A DNA stretch of 64,000 nt from Nymphalis io (Eukaryota; Arthropoda; Insecta; Lepidoptera; Nymphalidae), in contig NC_065917.1 of NCBI RefSeq assembly GCF_905147045.1, forward strand, positions 5,472,501 to 5,536,500, given 5' to 3'. Below are positions 11,059-22,900 of this stretch, piece by piece. A program made the position numbers and the translations under genes. Each line of letters starts with the position of its first letter. Position 1 is the stretch's first letter. The notes under the pieces were generated by a model. That model did no database searches. It was not told the DNA's origin and saw only the letters and a list, made by a program, of their open reading frames with translations.

Positions 11059-11583
11059 AAAAAATATATTGAAATTGGACATTTCAAATTTTTGATTTTG
11101 ATGGGAAATCATTGCTTTTGGTACAGAAATTATCTAGTAATTTTTTATTTATTAATTGTAATTTTGCAATTAATATTAGGAACACTTACTTATAAAGCAT
11201 GTACTGTACTGTGCGTTCCTAATAGAATCAATTAATTGAAAAAATATAATAAAATGATAAAAGTTTACTAGTTTCTGATTTATTCCTTTGTATTCACCCA
11301 ACTACCCATATGGATGCCAAATTTGAACTTCCTAGGTCATCTGGAACTGGGTTAGAGTTTTGATGTATGGTCAGTCAGTGATAAAAATGACGATTTTTGG
11401 ACGTTAATATCTAAATAACCGTTTGAGGTGTGTTTATGAAATTTATAGCGTGTGTGTGCATTATTTCGAAAGTTTTTGAGTTGTGAGGGGTTCAAAAGTG
11501 GATCCAAATGGTTCGTGTAATAACACACGGTGCTGCTCGCCATTTCTTTCAGCTTGAATTTGGCTAGATCTATTTGTTAGTTA

Positions 11584-11880
11584 CAGTAACAGCCTGTAAA
11601 TGTCCCACTGCTAGGCTAAGGCCTCCTCTCCCTTTTTGAGGATAAGGCTTGGAGCTTATTCCACCACGCTGCTCCAATGCGGATTGGTGGAACACATGTA
11701 GCAGAATTTCGATGAAATTAGACACATGTAGGTTTCCTCACGATGTTTTCCTTCACCGAAAAGCACGAGATGAATTATAAACAGAAATTAAGCACATGAA
11801 AATTCAGAGGTGCTTGCCCGGGTTTGAACCCACGTTCATCGGTTAAGATTCACGCGTTCTTACCACTGGGCCATCTCGAC
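11584..11880 (-). mobile_element. SINE family B, full-length
   Basis: Reverse orientation from ACAGTAACAGCCTG through to the tRNA-like head (GGTTTGAACCCACG, ACTGGGCCATCTCG). Confidence 0.8.
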
Positions 11881-12647
11881 TTTTGTTACATTTGTTAGTT
11901 AAATATTATTTTATAAGTATTTTCTTCTAATTTATCTGCGTAATTTGAAATTGCATTCGGAAAATTATCAGTTACAATTGAACAGAAATTCCTTATGGAA
12001 CGTAGGCTCAAAAAAGAAAGAATTTCAAAATTCATCACCTCTAAAGAAATTTGTGATGAAAATTTGTTTTGAGTTAAAGATAGTTTTTAGAGCTTTTTTG
12101 GGAGTTGTGCCCTAAAACGTGTTCGGAGCATTTAGCTAATCTTGGTTGAGAATAACCGCCGTGTCCGGAATCGGGTACAGAGCCACCTAATGGTATGGCC
12201 TTTATGATAATTTTTAGGAAAATGAAGATTCTTAAATGTCCAAATGAACGGAAAAGTGAAATGTTATATTTGTCTACATAGAATTATTGGCCTTGTTCAA
12301 ATTATTTACATTTGCAAATATGTTATACACATAATATGAATCATCCTAATCTATTGGCAACCCAGCTTCAAAGCCAAAAAATCTTAGCCGCGTAAAGAGG
12401 CATGATGTACTACAGCTGCACGAGAGGGTGTAGCGCCCTCATAACACGAGAAGTGCTCTTGATGGAGGGCTCATCACGCCAACTACCGCACCAACTATCC
12501 GCTTATAGTCCAAGGACTGTTTGCAGATAAAACATAACAAAAAAAACATTAAGAATTTCGATAATTGATAGAAAATATAGAACTAAATTTTACTCTGTAT
12601 AAAAACATGAAATCCGTCATTTTAGTAAAGAAAATTAATATAATAAA

Positions 12648-12836
12648 GTAACAGCCTGAATGTCCCATTGCTGGGCTAAGGCTTCCTCTCCCTTTTTGAG
12701 GAGAAGGTATCGAGCTTATTCCAACACGCTGCTCCAATGCGGGTTGGTGAAATACACATGTGGTAGAATTTCAGTGAAATTAGACACATGCCGGTTTCCT
12801 TGCGATGTTTCCTTCGCGTTCTTATCACTGGGCTGT
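12648..12836 (-). mobile_element. SINE family B, internally deleted
   Basis: Starts AGTAACAGCCTG and runs to GATGTTTCCTTCGCGTTCTT, where the segment between the body and the head is lost. Confidence 0.72.
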
Positions 12837-12896
12837 AATGTAATATAAAATAAAAAAAAATAGTTTTTTTATAATATTATTAGTTAATAAATGAGA

Positions 12897-13023
12897 CATA
12901 ATGGTATATGTTTACATCATATCGATTTGGTTCCGATTAGAATAAATATAGAATAGACAAAGTTGGATCGGAATTTAATCGGGAACGTATTGTAATCGTT
13001 ATAGCTTAGTAGAATTCCGGCCC
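12897..13023 (+). repeat. MITE (GGGGCC family) right half
   Basis: Matches the right half of the copy at 2573-2811, ending TTAGTAGAATTCCGGCCC. Confidence 0.65.
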
Positions 13024-13889
13024 AGTTTTAGGACAGTGGATAGGTTGATGCTTAAATGATACATTTAAAGTTGAATTCGCTTTACTAGTTATGAATCAGA
13101 TATTGAACATCTGTTATACGCAGATAAGAAGTTATCAATCGTTAATATGTTCAAACACCTGCAAGAGAGATAGACAGCGGTTGTAGATTTAGGAACGTGA
13201 TTAACATATCATTAACTTTACAAAACCAATATATATATTTTATTTTTATTTAGTAGAATATTTCAATTAAAGATTATATATATAAAAAAAATACATTAAA
13301 TAAATGAAAAATTGTTACTGTACAAATCGTGACCGCGTGAAAGCGTAGCAAGTTATATTATACACCAATTTATCCATTTTTGGCACTGTAATTAATTGAA
13401 TTTTTTGTGTATCCACCTCAAAAGATAAGTATTATTGAACGATACAAGAACTTGATGACAAATGACGATGATGTTCTTGAGATGATAAAACATCGTAGTT
13501 CATATTAGTTGATTTTCATTGAGATTTGATGAATTTAATTCGAAGTTTCTTGTCGGTCTTCTCGTTCATGTTCATCTACATTTCATGCTAGAATATTGTT
13601 GATATATGACGTACTGAGCAATGGTTTTGGATCTTATATTTATATACACTAGCAATAGCAATGAAACATTTATAGAAAGTCTAAAAGAATATATTTTCAA
13701 CTATGAGAAATTTCAATGTCGATTTGAGCGTGTTGTAAGGCAGTATATTTTTTGTGACATGTCTAAAAGTTCTTAAGCCTGAGCACCGAATTGGCTGATA
13801 GCTAATCGCTTTGATAACAAAATACTGTAAGACCGAATCTTTGTTTTTTTTTTTATTATATTATATGATTTTGTAGTGATTGCCTTATA

Positions 13890-13920
13890 ATGGAAGAAAA
13901 AATTTATTTTATTATATTAG
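13890..13920 (+). CDS. EB gene 1, exon 1 (start of signal peptide)
   Basis: Only 31 bases: ATG, nine further codons and one base, then GTAAGT. It encodes MEEKIYFIIL, the hydrophobic start of a signal peptide that exon 2 completes with ALLCSSACVHS. An in-frame TGA at 13866-13868 with no ATG after it supports this start. Confidence 0.8.
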
Positions 13921-16900
13921 GTAAGTTTTATTTTAATGTGTATTATCTTAAGTAAATCCTCTGTACCCGTGGAAGGGCTTTGTGCAAGTGCGGTGCGGAT
14001 CGTCGCATATCCCTTTTTACTCTTTAAGTTTAAGTCAGGTTATAAGCTATTTCTTAGATAGCTTATACATTTTATCACAGGCTAACCTAACGGCTACCCC
14101 TTCCCCTGGGGGCGGGGCTATTGTTTGCATAGGTTTTTATGGATATGGTCTGGGTGGATTCCACACCACCTTCGGCTTATTTATTAATAACAATTTGAAC
14201 GAACCAACTCGCATTGGCGCAGCGTGGTTTAATAAACTCTACACCTTCTCAAAAAAAGAGATTTTTAGTCCAGCAATGGGACATTTACATGCTACTTACT
14301 TGTATGTTTCCTGTATATGTGTTTTAAAATAATCATAACATATTTCAGCATTGCTCTGCAGCTCTGCTTGTGTTCATTCAATATGGACCTGTTCTGAGGA
14401 TCGAGACTGCACAAGTCTATCTGGCAGTGTTTGTAGCGCCGGTGCGTGTGTGTGTCGCCCTGGGCAACAGCCAGTGAGGGGGGGCAGGGAATGTGTTGAC
14501 AGTAAGTGACGTTCCATTTTTAAAATATTGAATCAAATCCGAAGTATTGTGCCTAAATCTCTAAAAATATCCTATTATCTGTTATTGAAATGATTACCTA
14601 ATTAAAATAATTGAGTATTTATAACGAGAAATTTAAGTTGGTTTACATTCTCGTCCCTCGGAAAACTCGAAAAATCTCGAGTCGGATTTGCCGTTCCGTT
14701 GGATTATGAGAGTGCAATGTACTTGTGTTTGCGCACACAATTGTCGTAATTGGTTAAGAGGATATTGACGATATTATTTTAAAAAAAAACGTGTATGCAC
14801 GAGTATATCTCCTTTGTACCCCTCCTTACCGCCTTATTTATCTCATTTTCTACACCCAAAAGTTGTCTCGAAGAGATTTTTTTAGATATAATACAGCCAT
14901 TCGTACATTAATAATGTTTCTTTTTGTGTGTTTATAACTTTTTTTTTTATAGAATAGGAAGGTGGACGAGCATATGGGCCACCTGATGGTAAGTGGTCAC
15001 CAAACGCCGTTAGACATTGGCATTGTAAGAAATGTCAACCATCGTTTATAGCCAATGCGCCACCAACCTTGGGAACTAAGATTTTATGTCCCTTGTGCCT
15101 GTAATTACACTGCATGTTTCTGTAACTCTTTTACGTACAATAAAGCATATTCTATACTATATGGTACAATATGATGTACATATGTAAGATACGATATATA
15201 ATACTCATTTTTTATATACGAAGTCTCTTCTAATTTTTATATCAATGCTAGAGCTGAGTTTATTCAGGCCGCTGTATAAGGGTACGCTACGGTTCTATTT
15301 GAAAACATATTTACGTGTGAGAAAATTTACTTAGAAAAATATATAATATACTATATGCGCTTCACGTGTGGCATCGTTCGCGTCATAATTCTGAATTGGT
15401 CAATAACAATTTCCATAGACCATCCAAAAATTATGGATTATACAAACTCCCAACCACTCTATTACTGCCTTAGGGGTGGGTGACATTATCAAAAATCCTT
15501 CCCTATTGCTCAACCTATTGTGTAAAAGGAGCTCGTATGCAAATTTTCATGGTGATAGCCCCAGTAGTCTGGCTGTGCGTTGATATTCTTAGTCCAACAT
15601 TCTTTTATATATATACATATATAAATATATAATAACACGGTACGAGCTACAAGAGTGAAGTAGCAACGAGTGTAACCGCGTCTTACAGCCATTTATTTAT
15701 AAATAAAATAAGATTTATTTTTCTTATTTCAGTATCTCCATACCTCGAATCTCGATGCATTGAAGATCACCAATGTTCTAGGCTGTTAAGTGGGTACCAC
15801 TGTCGGTCTATTGATGGCAACAATACGACAGGTGAGAACTCTGTTACTGTTTGTGTTTTATCTTTCGGTCAATAGATGGCGCTACATGTACTTTGAATCG
15901 CGCTATCGTTTGATCATTTCAATAAAGTAAGAACTTCAAATAAGAATTTCACTTAATGCAGTAAAAAATAACCAGCTTCTACAGTCGTTAATCTTTTCTG
16001 TAACAATTTAGACCAATCACAATTAACCATAGCTAAATTAAACCAATCAGAGTGTTGCAAATAATTATTATCATTATATTTAACCAATCAAAATTTTAGG
16101 TATATGCTTCTGTCAAGAAGATCATCATTATTTCCACGGTAGATGTTGGAAATCCCTCAACTTTGGAGATTCGTGTACCAGATCTGAGGAGTGCTTGGGA
16201 ATCATTCGGGACCCGTTTAGCTTAACTTGCAATGGAGTCTGTCAATGTTCTGAGGGGTACGTTGAGAGACAAAGGGGAGAATGTAGAAAGGTGTCCTTAG
16301 GTTAGTATAAATTTATTTAACTAGGAATACAAACAATACTATAATTAAATTGTTAATTACTTTGTGGTGGCCTTGTGCAAGTCTGGTTACTTAGTTTTGT
16401 TACATTCCGGTTTAAAGGATGAGTGAACCAGTATTGAAGGCAAAAGGGACATAACATCTTAGTTCCCAAGATTGGTGGCGCATTGGCGATATGAGGAGCA
16501 GTTACTATTTCTTACAGTGTCATAGATATGAGCAGTGTTCCCAACTTACAATCAGGTGGCCTTATTGCCTACCTACCTAGTTTAAATTTAAAGAATCATT
16601 TGTAATCCTGTATCTTTTTAAGTTTTTAAATACAATGTAGGAAGTGTTTTTAGTAACACTAATTAACGGTAACAGCCTGTGAATATCTCTCTGCTGGTGC
16701 AAGGCCTCCTCTCTCTTTTTGAGGAGAAGGCTTGGAGCTTATTCCAACACGCTGCTCCAACGCGGGTTGGTGGAATACAAATGTGACAGAATTTCAGTGA
16801 AATGACACATGCAGGTTTCCTCACGATGTTTTCCTTCATCGTCAAGCACGAGATGAATTATAATGACAGATTAAGCACACGAAAATTTAGTGCACCACGA

Positions 16901-19900
16901 TCATCTTAAGCATGTATATTTCAATTTACCAAATTTTTATTTCAGCTCCTGGTGAGGGATGCGTCCTAGACCAAGATTGTCAGTTTCCGAATGGAGCTTG
17001 TAATCAGGAAACGTTTACTTGCGTTGTAACTAACCGTGAGTATATAAGCCATTTATATTTAACTGCCCAGTTTATTTCACAAATATTTCACGTAGTACAT
17101 ATATCTTAATAGCGTTCTATATTCTATAATCTTAATAATCTTAAGAAATCGCTTCACCGGTATACTCTGACGATGGCACTTCGGAGCACGGCTTTATGCA
17201 AGTCGGTCTGGTATCGATCAATCATTTGGTAGACATACAAATTATATTATATTGCTGTGTTCCGGATTTAACAAGGGGCATAACAGCTTAGTTACCACGA
17301 TTGGCCATTTCTAATATATATATACTGTAATGTATGGTATGATAGATGGAGGTGATCAACCAAAGGAATATAGAAAAACAGACAGTGAAATGAAATATTA
17401 ATTTCGGCGTCTGTTTTTAAAAAAGCGATAATCATTCACGAATAGCTGAGTGCTACTTGATGGTAAGTGCTCACCACCGCCTATAGGCTACTGACCCTAC
17501 AAGAAATAGAACTAAAATGTTATGTCATTTGTGCCTGTAGTTACACCGGCTCACTCACCCTTTCGACCAGACCACAACAATACTACTGTTTGGCCTGAGA
17601 ATATCTGATAAGTAGGTAGTACCTACCCCGGCACGCTTGCGCAAAGTCCTACCACGTGTAGTTCTGCCAGTTTTTAGGAAAGTTCTCTATTTACATCATA
17701 TGTCTACGACTTATTTTTTCAGTATAAATAAATAAAAGTTTTATTCTTATATACATAATTTTTTATTATAAAATAATTAAACATTATTAAATTCATTTTA
17801 GCTACTGAATCAAATATAGACAGGCAATTTGAAGACAAAATGGATGCATCAATCAAAATGGCGGTGAACGACAACAAAATGGCGGCGCAACGAACTGTAT
17901 GCAACGCGACTGTTCCGTGTCAAAGCCCATTTGAATGTTCGAGCTTCGGCGTTTGCGTATGTCCGCCTGGTTATTACGAAAGTAGCAACGGCCAAATGTG
18001 CTATGCGGGTGAGTTATTGAATATATTTTCTTTGTATGAATATTTTTAAAGGAGAATCGGAAGCCGTAAGTACCGTGACAACGGGTGTAAAGGTAGAGCT
18101 GCGAGCGAGTCATGGGCGAGTGTAGAGCCTGCTTTACAATCTTACGGAAACCTTACGGGGATACGCCATTTTGTTGCTTATATTCTTTAATTATAAAAAT
18201 GTGATATTAACTGCACGCCCGATACAATTGTAACATGGAAATTGATGTATAATTTTTAAATAAAGATAACCAATAAATATCTTATTATTGCAATAATATA
18301 TAGCAACGATATAGTATATATTATACGCGCATCACACACAAGGAAGTAGAAAACGGCAGAGAGGGGACGACATGACATGCAATGGTAAGGAGTGTCGTGC
18401 CGTTTGTCGTCACGGCACACGAGTCAGTCTTATCGAAGCGCACCACATATTTCTCATACTCACACTCACACTCACACACACACACGCACACATACACACA
18501 CAAGCACACCGACACATTTTTATTATTTATTCATGTAAAATTGTATGTAGTATTTTGTTCATGTAAAAGGAATTAAGGCCTGTATTATTATTATTTTCGC
18601 GTAACAATTTTTTTACATTTCACAATTGTCTTCTGACGTTACGAATGTAACCCTAAAGGTTGTTTTAGCGTCTAAATAAACCTTGGCCGCCTTTGAACTT
18701 TTTCCGTTCCAAGTAATATGAATACCCAAAAAGGTCAGCGAATACATTACAGCTTTCAATCTTCTGTTTTCTTTTGACATAACGTTAATTAAATTAAATC
18801 CCTTTAGAGAGTATCAATTTTTTTTCGATTGGTCAAATGTACCTGGTGGTAAGTGATCACCACCGCCAACAGAAATATTAACCATCTGTTACATTGCCCA
18901 AAAGATAGTCATAAGTTAAAAATGCTGTCTGTCTGTCTGTCTAGGTTTTTTTTAAAATTATTTTAACCTGTTTTCCAGATCTTGGATCGCCGTCCACCGC
19001 TGAGCAATGCGTTGGTCTGCTGGCTGTGGTTATTGGAGGAGTATGTTCCTGCCGTCCAAATTTCTTTTACGACGAGAACATGAGAGATTGTATTAGAGGT
19101 AATTCTTTTGACGCGTGTATTCTTGAGATGTTATAATTATTATGGTCAATGGTCGCATATCACCTTCTGACATTTCAGGACCGATTTCTACGGCGAGGTT
19201 CGTTTTTTTTTCTTACAGAATAGCTGCAGGTTCAAATTGCAATGCTAAAGAGGCCATACTTATGGTCATACATAAAGCGAAAAAAAATTATTTTATTTTT
19301 TTCTATGTACTTTGCGTCAACTGTAGTTAGAACGCGTGAATCTTAACCGATGATCGTGGGTTCAAACCCGGGCAAGCCGAATTTTCATGTGCTTAATTTG
19401 TGTTTATAATTCGTCTCGTGCTTGACGGTAAAGGAAAACATCGTGAAGAAACCAGCATGTGTCTAATTACATTGAAATTCTGCCACATGTGTATTCTACC
19501 AACCCGCATTGGAGCAGCGTGGGTATAAGCTCCAAACTCCTCAAAATGGAGAGGAGGCCTTAGCCCAGCAGTGGGGCATGAAACAGGCTGTTACTGTAGT
19601 TATTTTTTTATCTTTTAACAAAAAAATAAAAACATAAAAATGTGTTCTAATGTAGTGTCTATGAAAGACAGATAAGTTACAAAAAGTCGAGACGTGCAAT
19701 ATATAATATTTATACAATGTATATTATTATAATAAATTGATATATTTTTTTATTAATTGTTGCAGTTACCAGACGTATTCAGGATTCATGTGTCAATGAT
19801 TTCCACTGTCACACATTTGGAGCGAACGCCCGATGTGGCCCCCCACAAGAACCTTGGGGGATGCGGAAGTGCGAATGTATCCCTGAAACATCTGTGTGGG

Positions 19901-22900
19901 ATGAGAATAGACAGATATGCAGATTATTTGCTGGTACGTGTGGTAATATAAATACCAACATTTTTATCTGCTTTTTGGTGAAGAAGTTGCTGGACTTTGT
20001 GATGTATACCTACCAAGACGGACTTGCATAAAGCCCTATCCCTGGATGATTTAGATTCCAGTAGGTGGCGCTGCGATTAGTTTCCAGGATTCCAGTTTGT
20101 TATATTCATGAATTATTTTTCAGGTATTGGCGAAGCGTGTGAAGTAGACAGCGATTGTTTGGCTGGTTCTTTAGAAATAAGATGCGTCGTTAATGACGAA
20201 GGCGCTGGAATCTGCGCTTGCCCTGAGGATCTCTATGAAGTGGACGGACTGTGTCTGTCGAGTGGTCTAGGTAATTATCAAAAGTCAAAAATCTTTATTT
20301 AATATAGAAGCGTTAAGCTTACTGATTGTCATAAATCTACCATCCGTTCGGAAATAAACAGACCTGAGAAGAACCGATCTGTTTGTCTAGCGGCTTTTTA
20401 ATTTCGACGCTCCTGTCTCCGAAAGATGAATGATGCTTAGTGGCACGGAGCATTGGAATCAACTCTAAACCTTCTCCAATAGGAAAGTATACATATTGGC
20501 AAGTGAATAATAGTAATTCATAAAGTGAATTGAACAGCCTGTTAATGTCACACTGAGCTAAGGCTTCATTTTCATTTTGAGGAGATAATTTTGAACAGTT
20601 TGATACAGACTTTCATCCGCCACATGCAGGTTTCCTGACGATGTTATGCTTCAACGAGATGAATTTTAAAACACTAAAATTCAAACTTCACTCGGTTTGA
20701 ACTGAACCATGGGCTAAGATTCACGTCTTCTAACAACTGAGCCGTGAGATCAGTGATATATAAACGATTACAATAATTTGTGTGTCACAGAACTCGGGGA
20801 TCCCTGTCAGAACACGTTAGAATGCACAGCAACGAACAACACAGTCTGCAACGGCGTCTGTGCCTGTGCTGACGGATATCAAGCGGTTGACGGTGTTTGT
20901 GCGCCGAGTAAGTTCGTAAAAAACTTTTTTTTATTAACTTTTTCAATCTATCTATGCTAATATTATAAATGTGAAAGTACTTCTGTATGTTTATTACGCT
21001 TTCAAGGCTAAAACACTGAACCGATTTTGATAAAATTTGGTATAAAACGAGCTTGAATCCCATGGACGGACAAAGGCTACTGCTACTGTTTTATATAATA
21101 CTCGCCACTCTTTCCCTAACACGCAGCTGAAGCCACGGGCGAATATTAGTTTTATTTAAAGCTTCTGCACGCGACACATGTCTTCGACTTCTTATCCAGT
21201 ATCCACAATAAATATATGTCAACTTAAATTATTTTCTGTGTGAAGCTTGTGCTATATAAAAATTTGACACTTATTGACACCGGGGGGGTGTCCCCCCCGC
21301 TTAAAGCTTAAACTTCTAAAAGTCCCTTCTTAGCGGATGCCTACGTTACACGTATGTTTCAAAAGCCAGGACATAGATAAATAATGTTATTTGCATCCGG
21401 TATTATTTTAACTACGGTCGGTGTTGTAAAGTGTAGTGTTTTTTGGTAAGTTGACCATTAATTAAGACGTGCATACTTCACTTTTTCTTGGCTTCAGTAC
21501 ATCTGAAAACAATCCCATTTATACAAACCAATTAAAATATCTTTTTTATGGTATCTACTGCCTTTTTGGGCAAATGCTTTTGTCAAGGCCGCATATCCCA
21601 AGGACCTGGGTCAAAGCTAATTCTCACTAACAATTCAGAGTCAGGAAGCTGATAGCATTTGTGTAATGTTATTGCGAGTGTTTCACGTTTCATTGTCGCG
21701 TTTCGAGCGACAGTCAGTAACATGGGGCATAACATCTAATTTTCGACAGAAAAACCCAATTACTTTTTATTGGCCTGGAAATTTAACCCAGGACCTCCAA
21801 GTCTGCGGCTTTACATCTAGCCACTAGACCAACGATACAGTCCTAGTTCACGTATATCCACGCCTTAATTCAATTTTAGCCATCGGCGGTTCCTGTACAT
21901 TGGATACAGACTGTCTCATCGATAATACGGTCTGTGTGAACAGCACGTCTGGTGACACGTGTCAATGTAATGAGGGTTTCATTGAAGACAGCGACGTGTG
22001 CTGGCCTGGTGAGTTAATAATAATAATAAATAATGGTTATTTCTCTTCACAAAACTGACCTCAAGTAATCGTACTGGTGCTAGGGCTTTGTGCAAGCTCG
22101 TCTGGGTAGGTACCACCCACTCATCAGATATTCTACCGCAAAACAGCAGTACTTGATATTGTTGTTCCGGTTTGAAGAGTGAGTGAGCCAGTGTAATTAG
22201 AGGCACTTATCATCAGGTGGCCCATATGCTCGGCCGCTTTCCTATTTTATAAAAAAAAAATTGAAAGGTGATATTTTTATGTAATGATTTACATCCAGAA
22301 TGCGTGAAGAGCTATTGTCAGTATTAGGCATTTGAGTGTCTGTGTTGATCACCAGGTCTCCAATCCACGGAAAGCAATGTTTATACTACCGTTTTGAAAC
22401 ATACTATTTTTTTTTTTTATTTATAGAATAGGAAGGCGGACGAGCATATGGGCCACCTGATGGTAAGTGGTCACCAACGCTCTTAGACATTGGCATTGTA
22501 AGAAATGTCAACCATCGCTTACATATCCAATGCGCCACCAACCTTGGGAACTAAGATTTTATGTCCCTTGTGCCTGTAATTACACTGGCTCACTCACCCT
22601 TCAAACCGGAACACAACAATATCAAGTATTGCTGTTTTGCGGTAGAATATCTGATGAGTGGGTGGTACCTACCCAGACGAGCTTGCACAAAGCCCTACCA
22701 CCAGTAAAACTAATATAACTTATATAATAAGATTAATAAATTTTCCAATATTTTATTATTAGTTATTTAAAAAATACGAGAATTGACGGAAAACATCGTG
22801 AGGAACCTGCTTGTGTATAATTTCACTGAAATTTTGCAACATGTGTATCCCACCCATTGAAACAGCTTGGTGGATTAATCCAATTTTTTTCTTTGATTGC

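Larger units (their letters stand above)
10305..13889. other. Intergenic region between FAR and EB gene 1
   Basis: Contains SINE C (10778-11058), SINE B (11584-11880, 12648-12836) and a MITE fragment (12897-13023). 11070-11580 and 13030-13880 show no recognisable gene or repeat; the promoter of EB gene 1 should lie in the latter, but no TATA or initiator is convincing. Confidence 0.5.

Noticed and set aside
13982..14332. 116-codon + frame overlapping the start of EB gene 1 intron 1
   Set aside because: It contains SINE C and SINE B fragments and lies within an intron.
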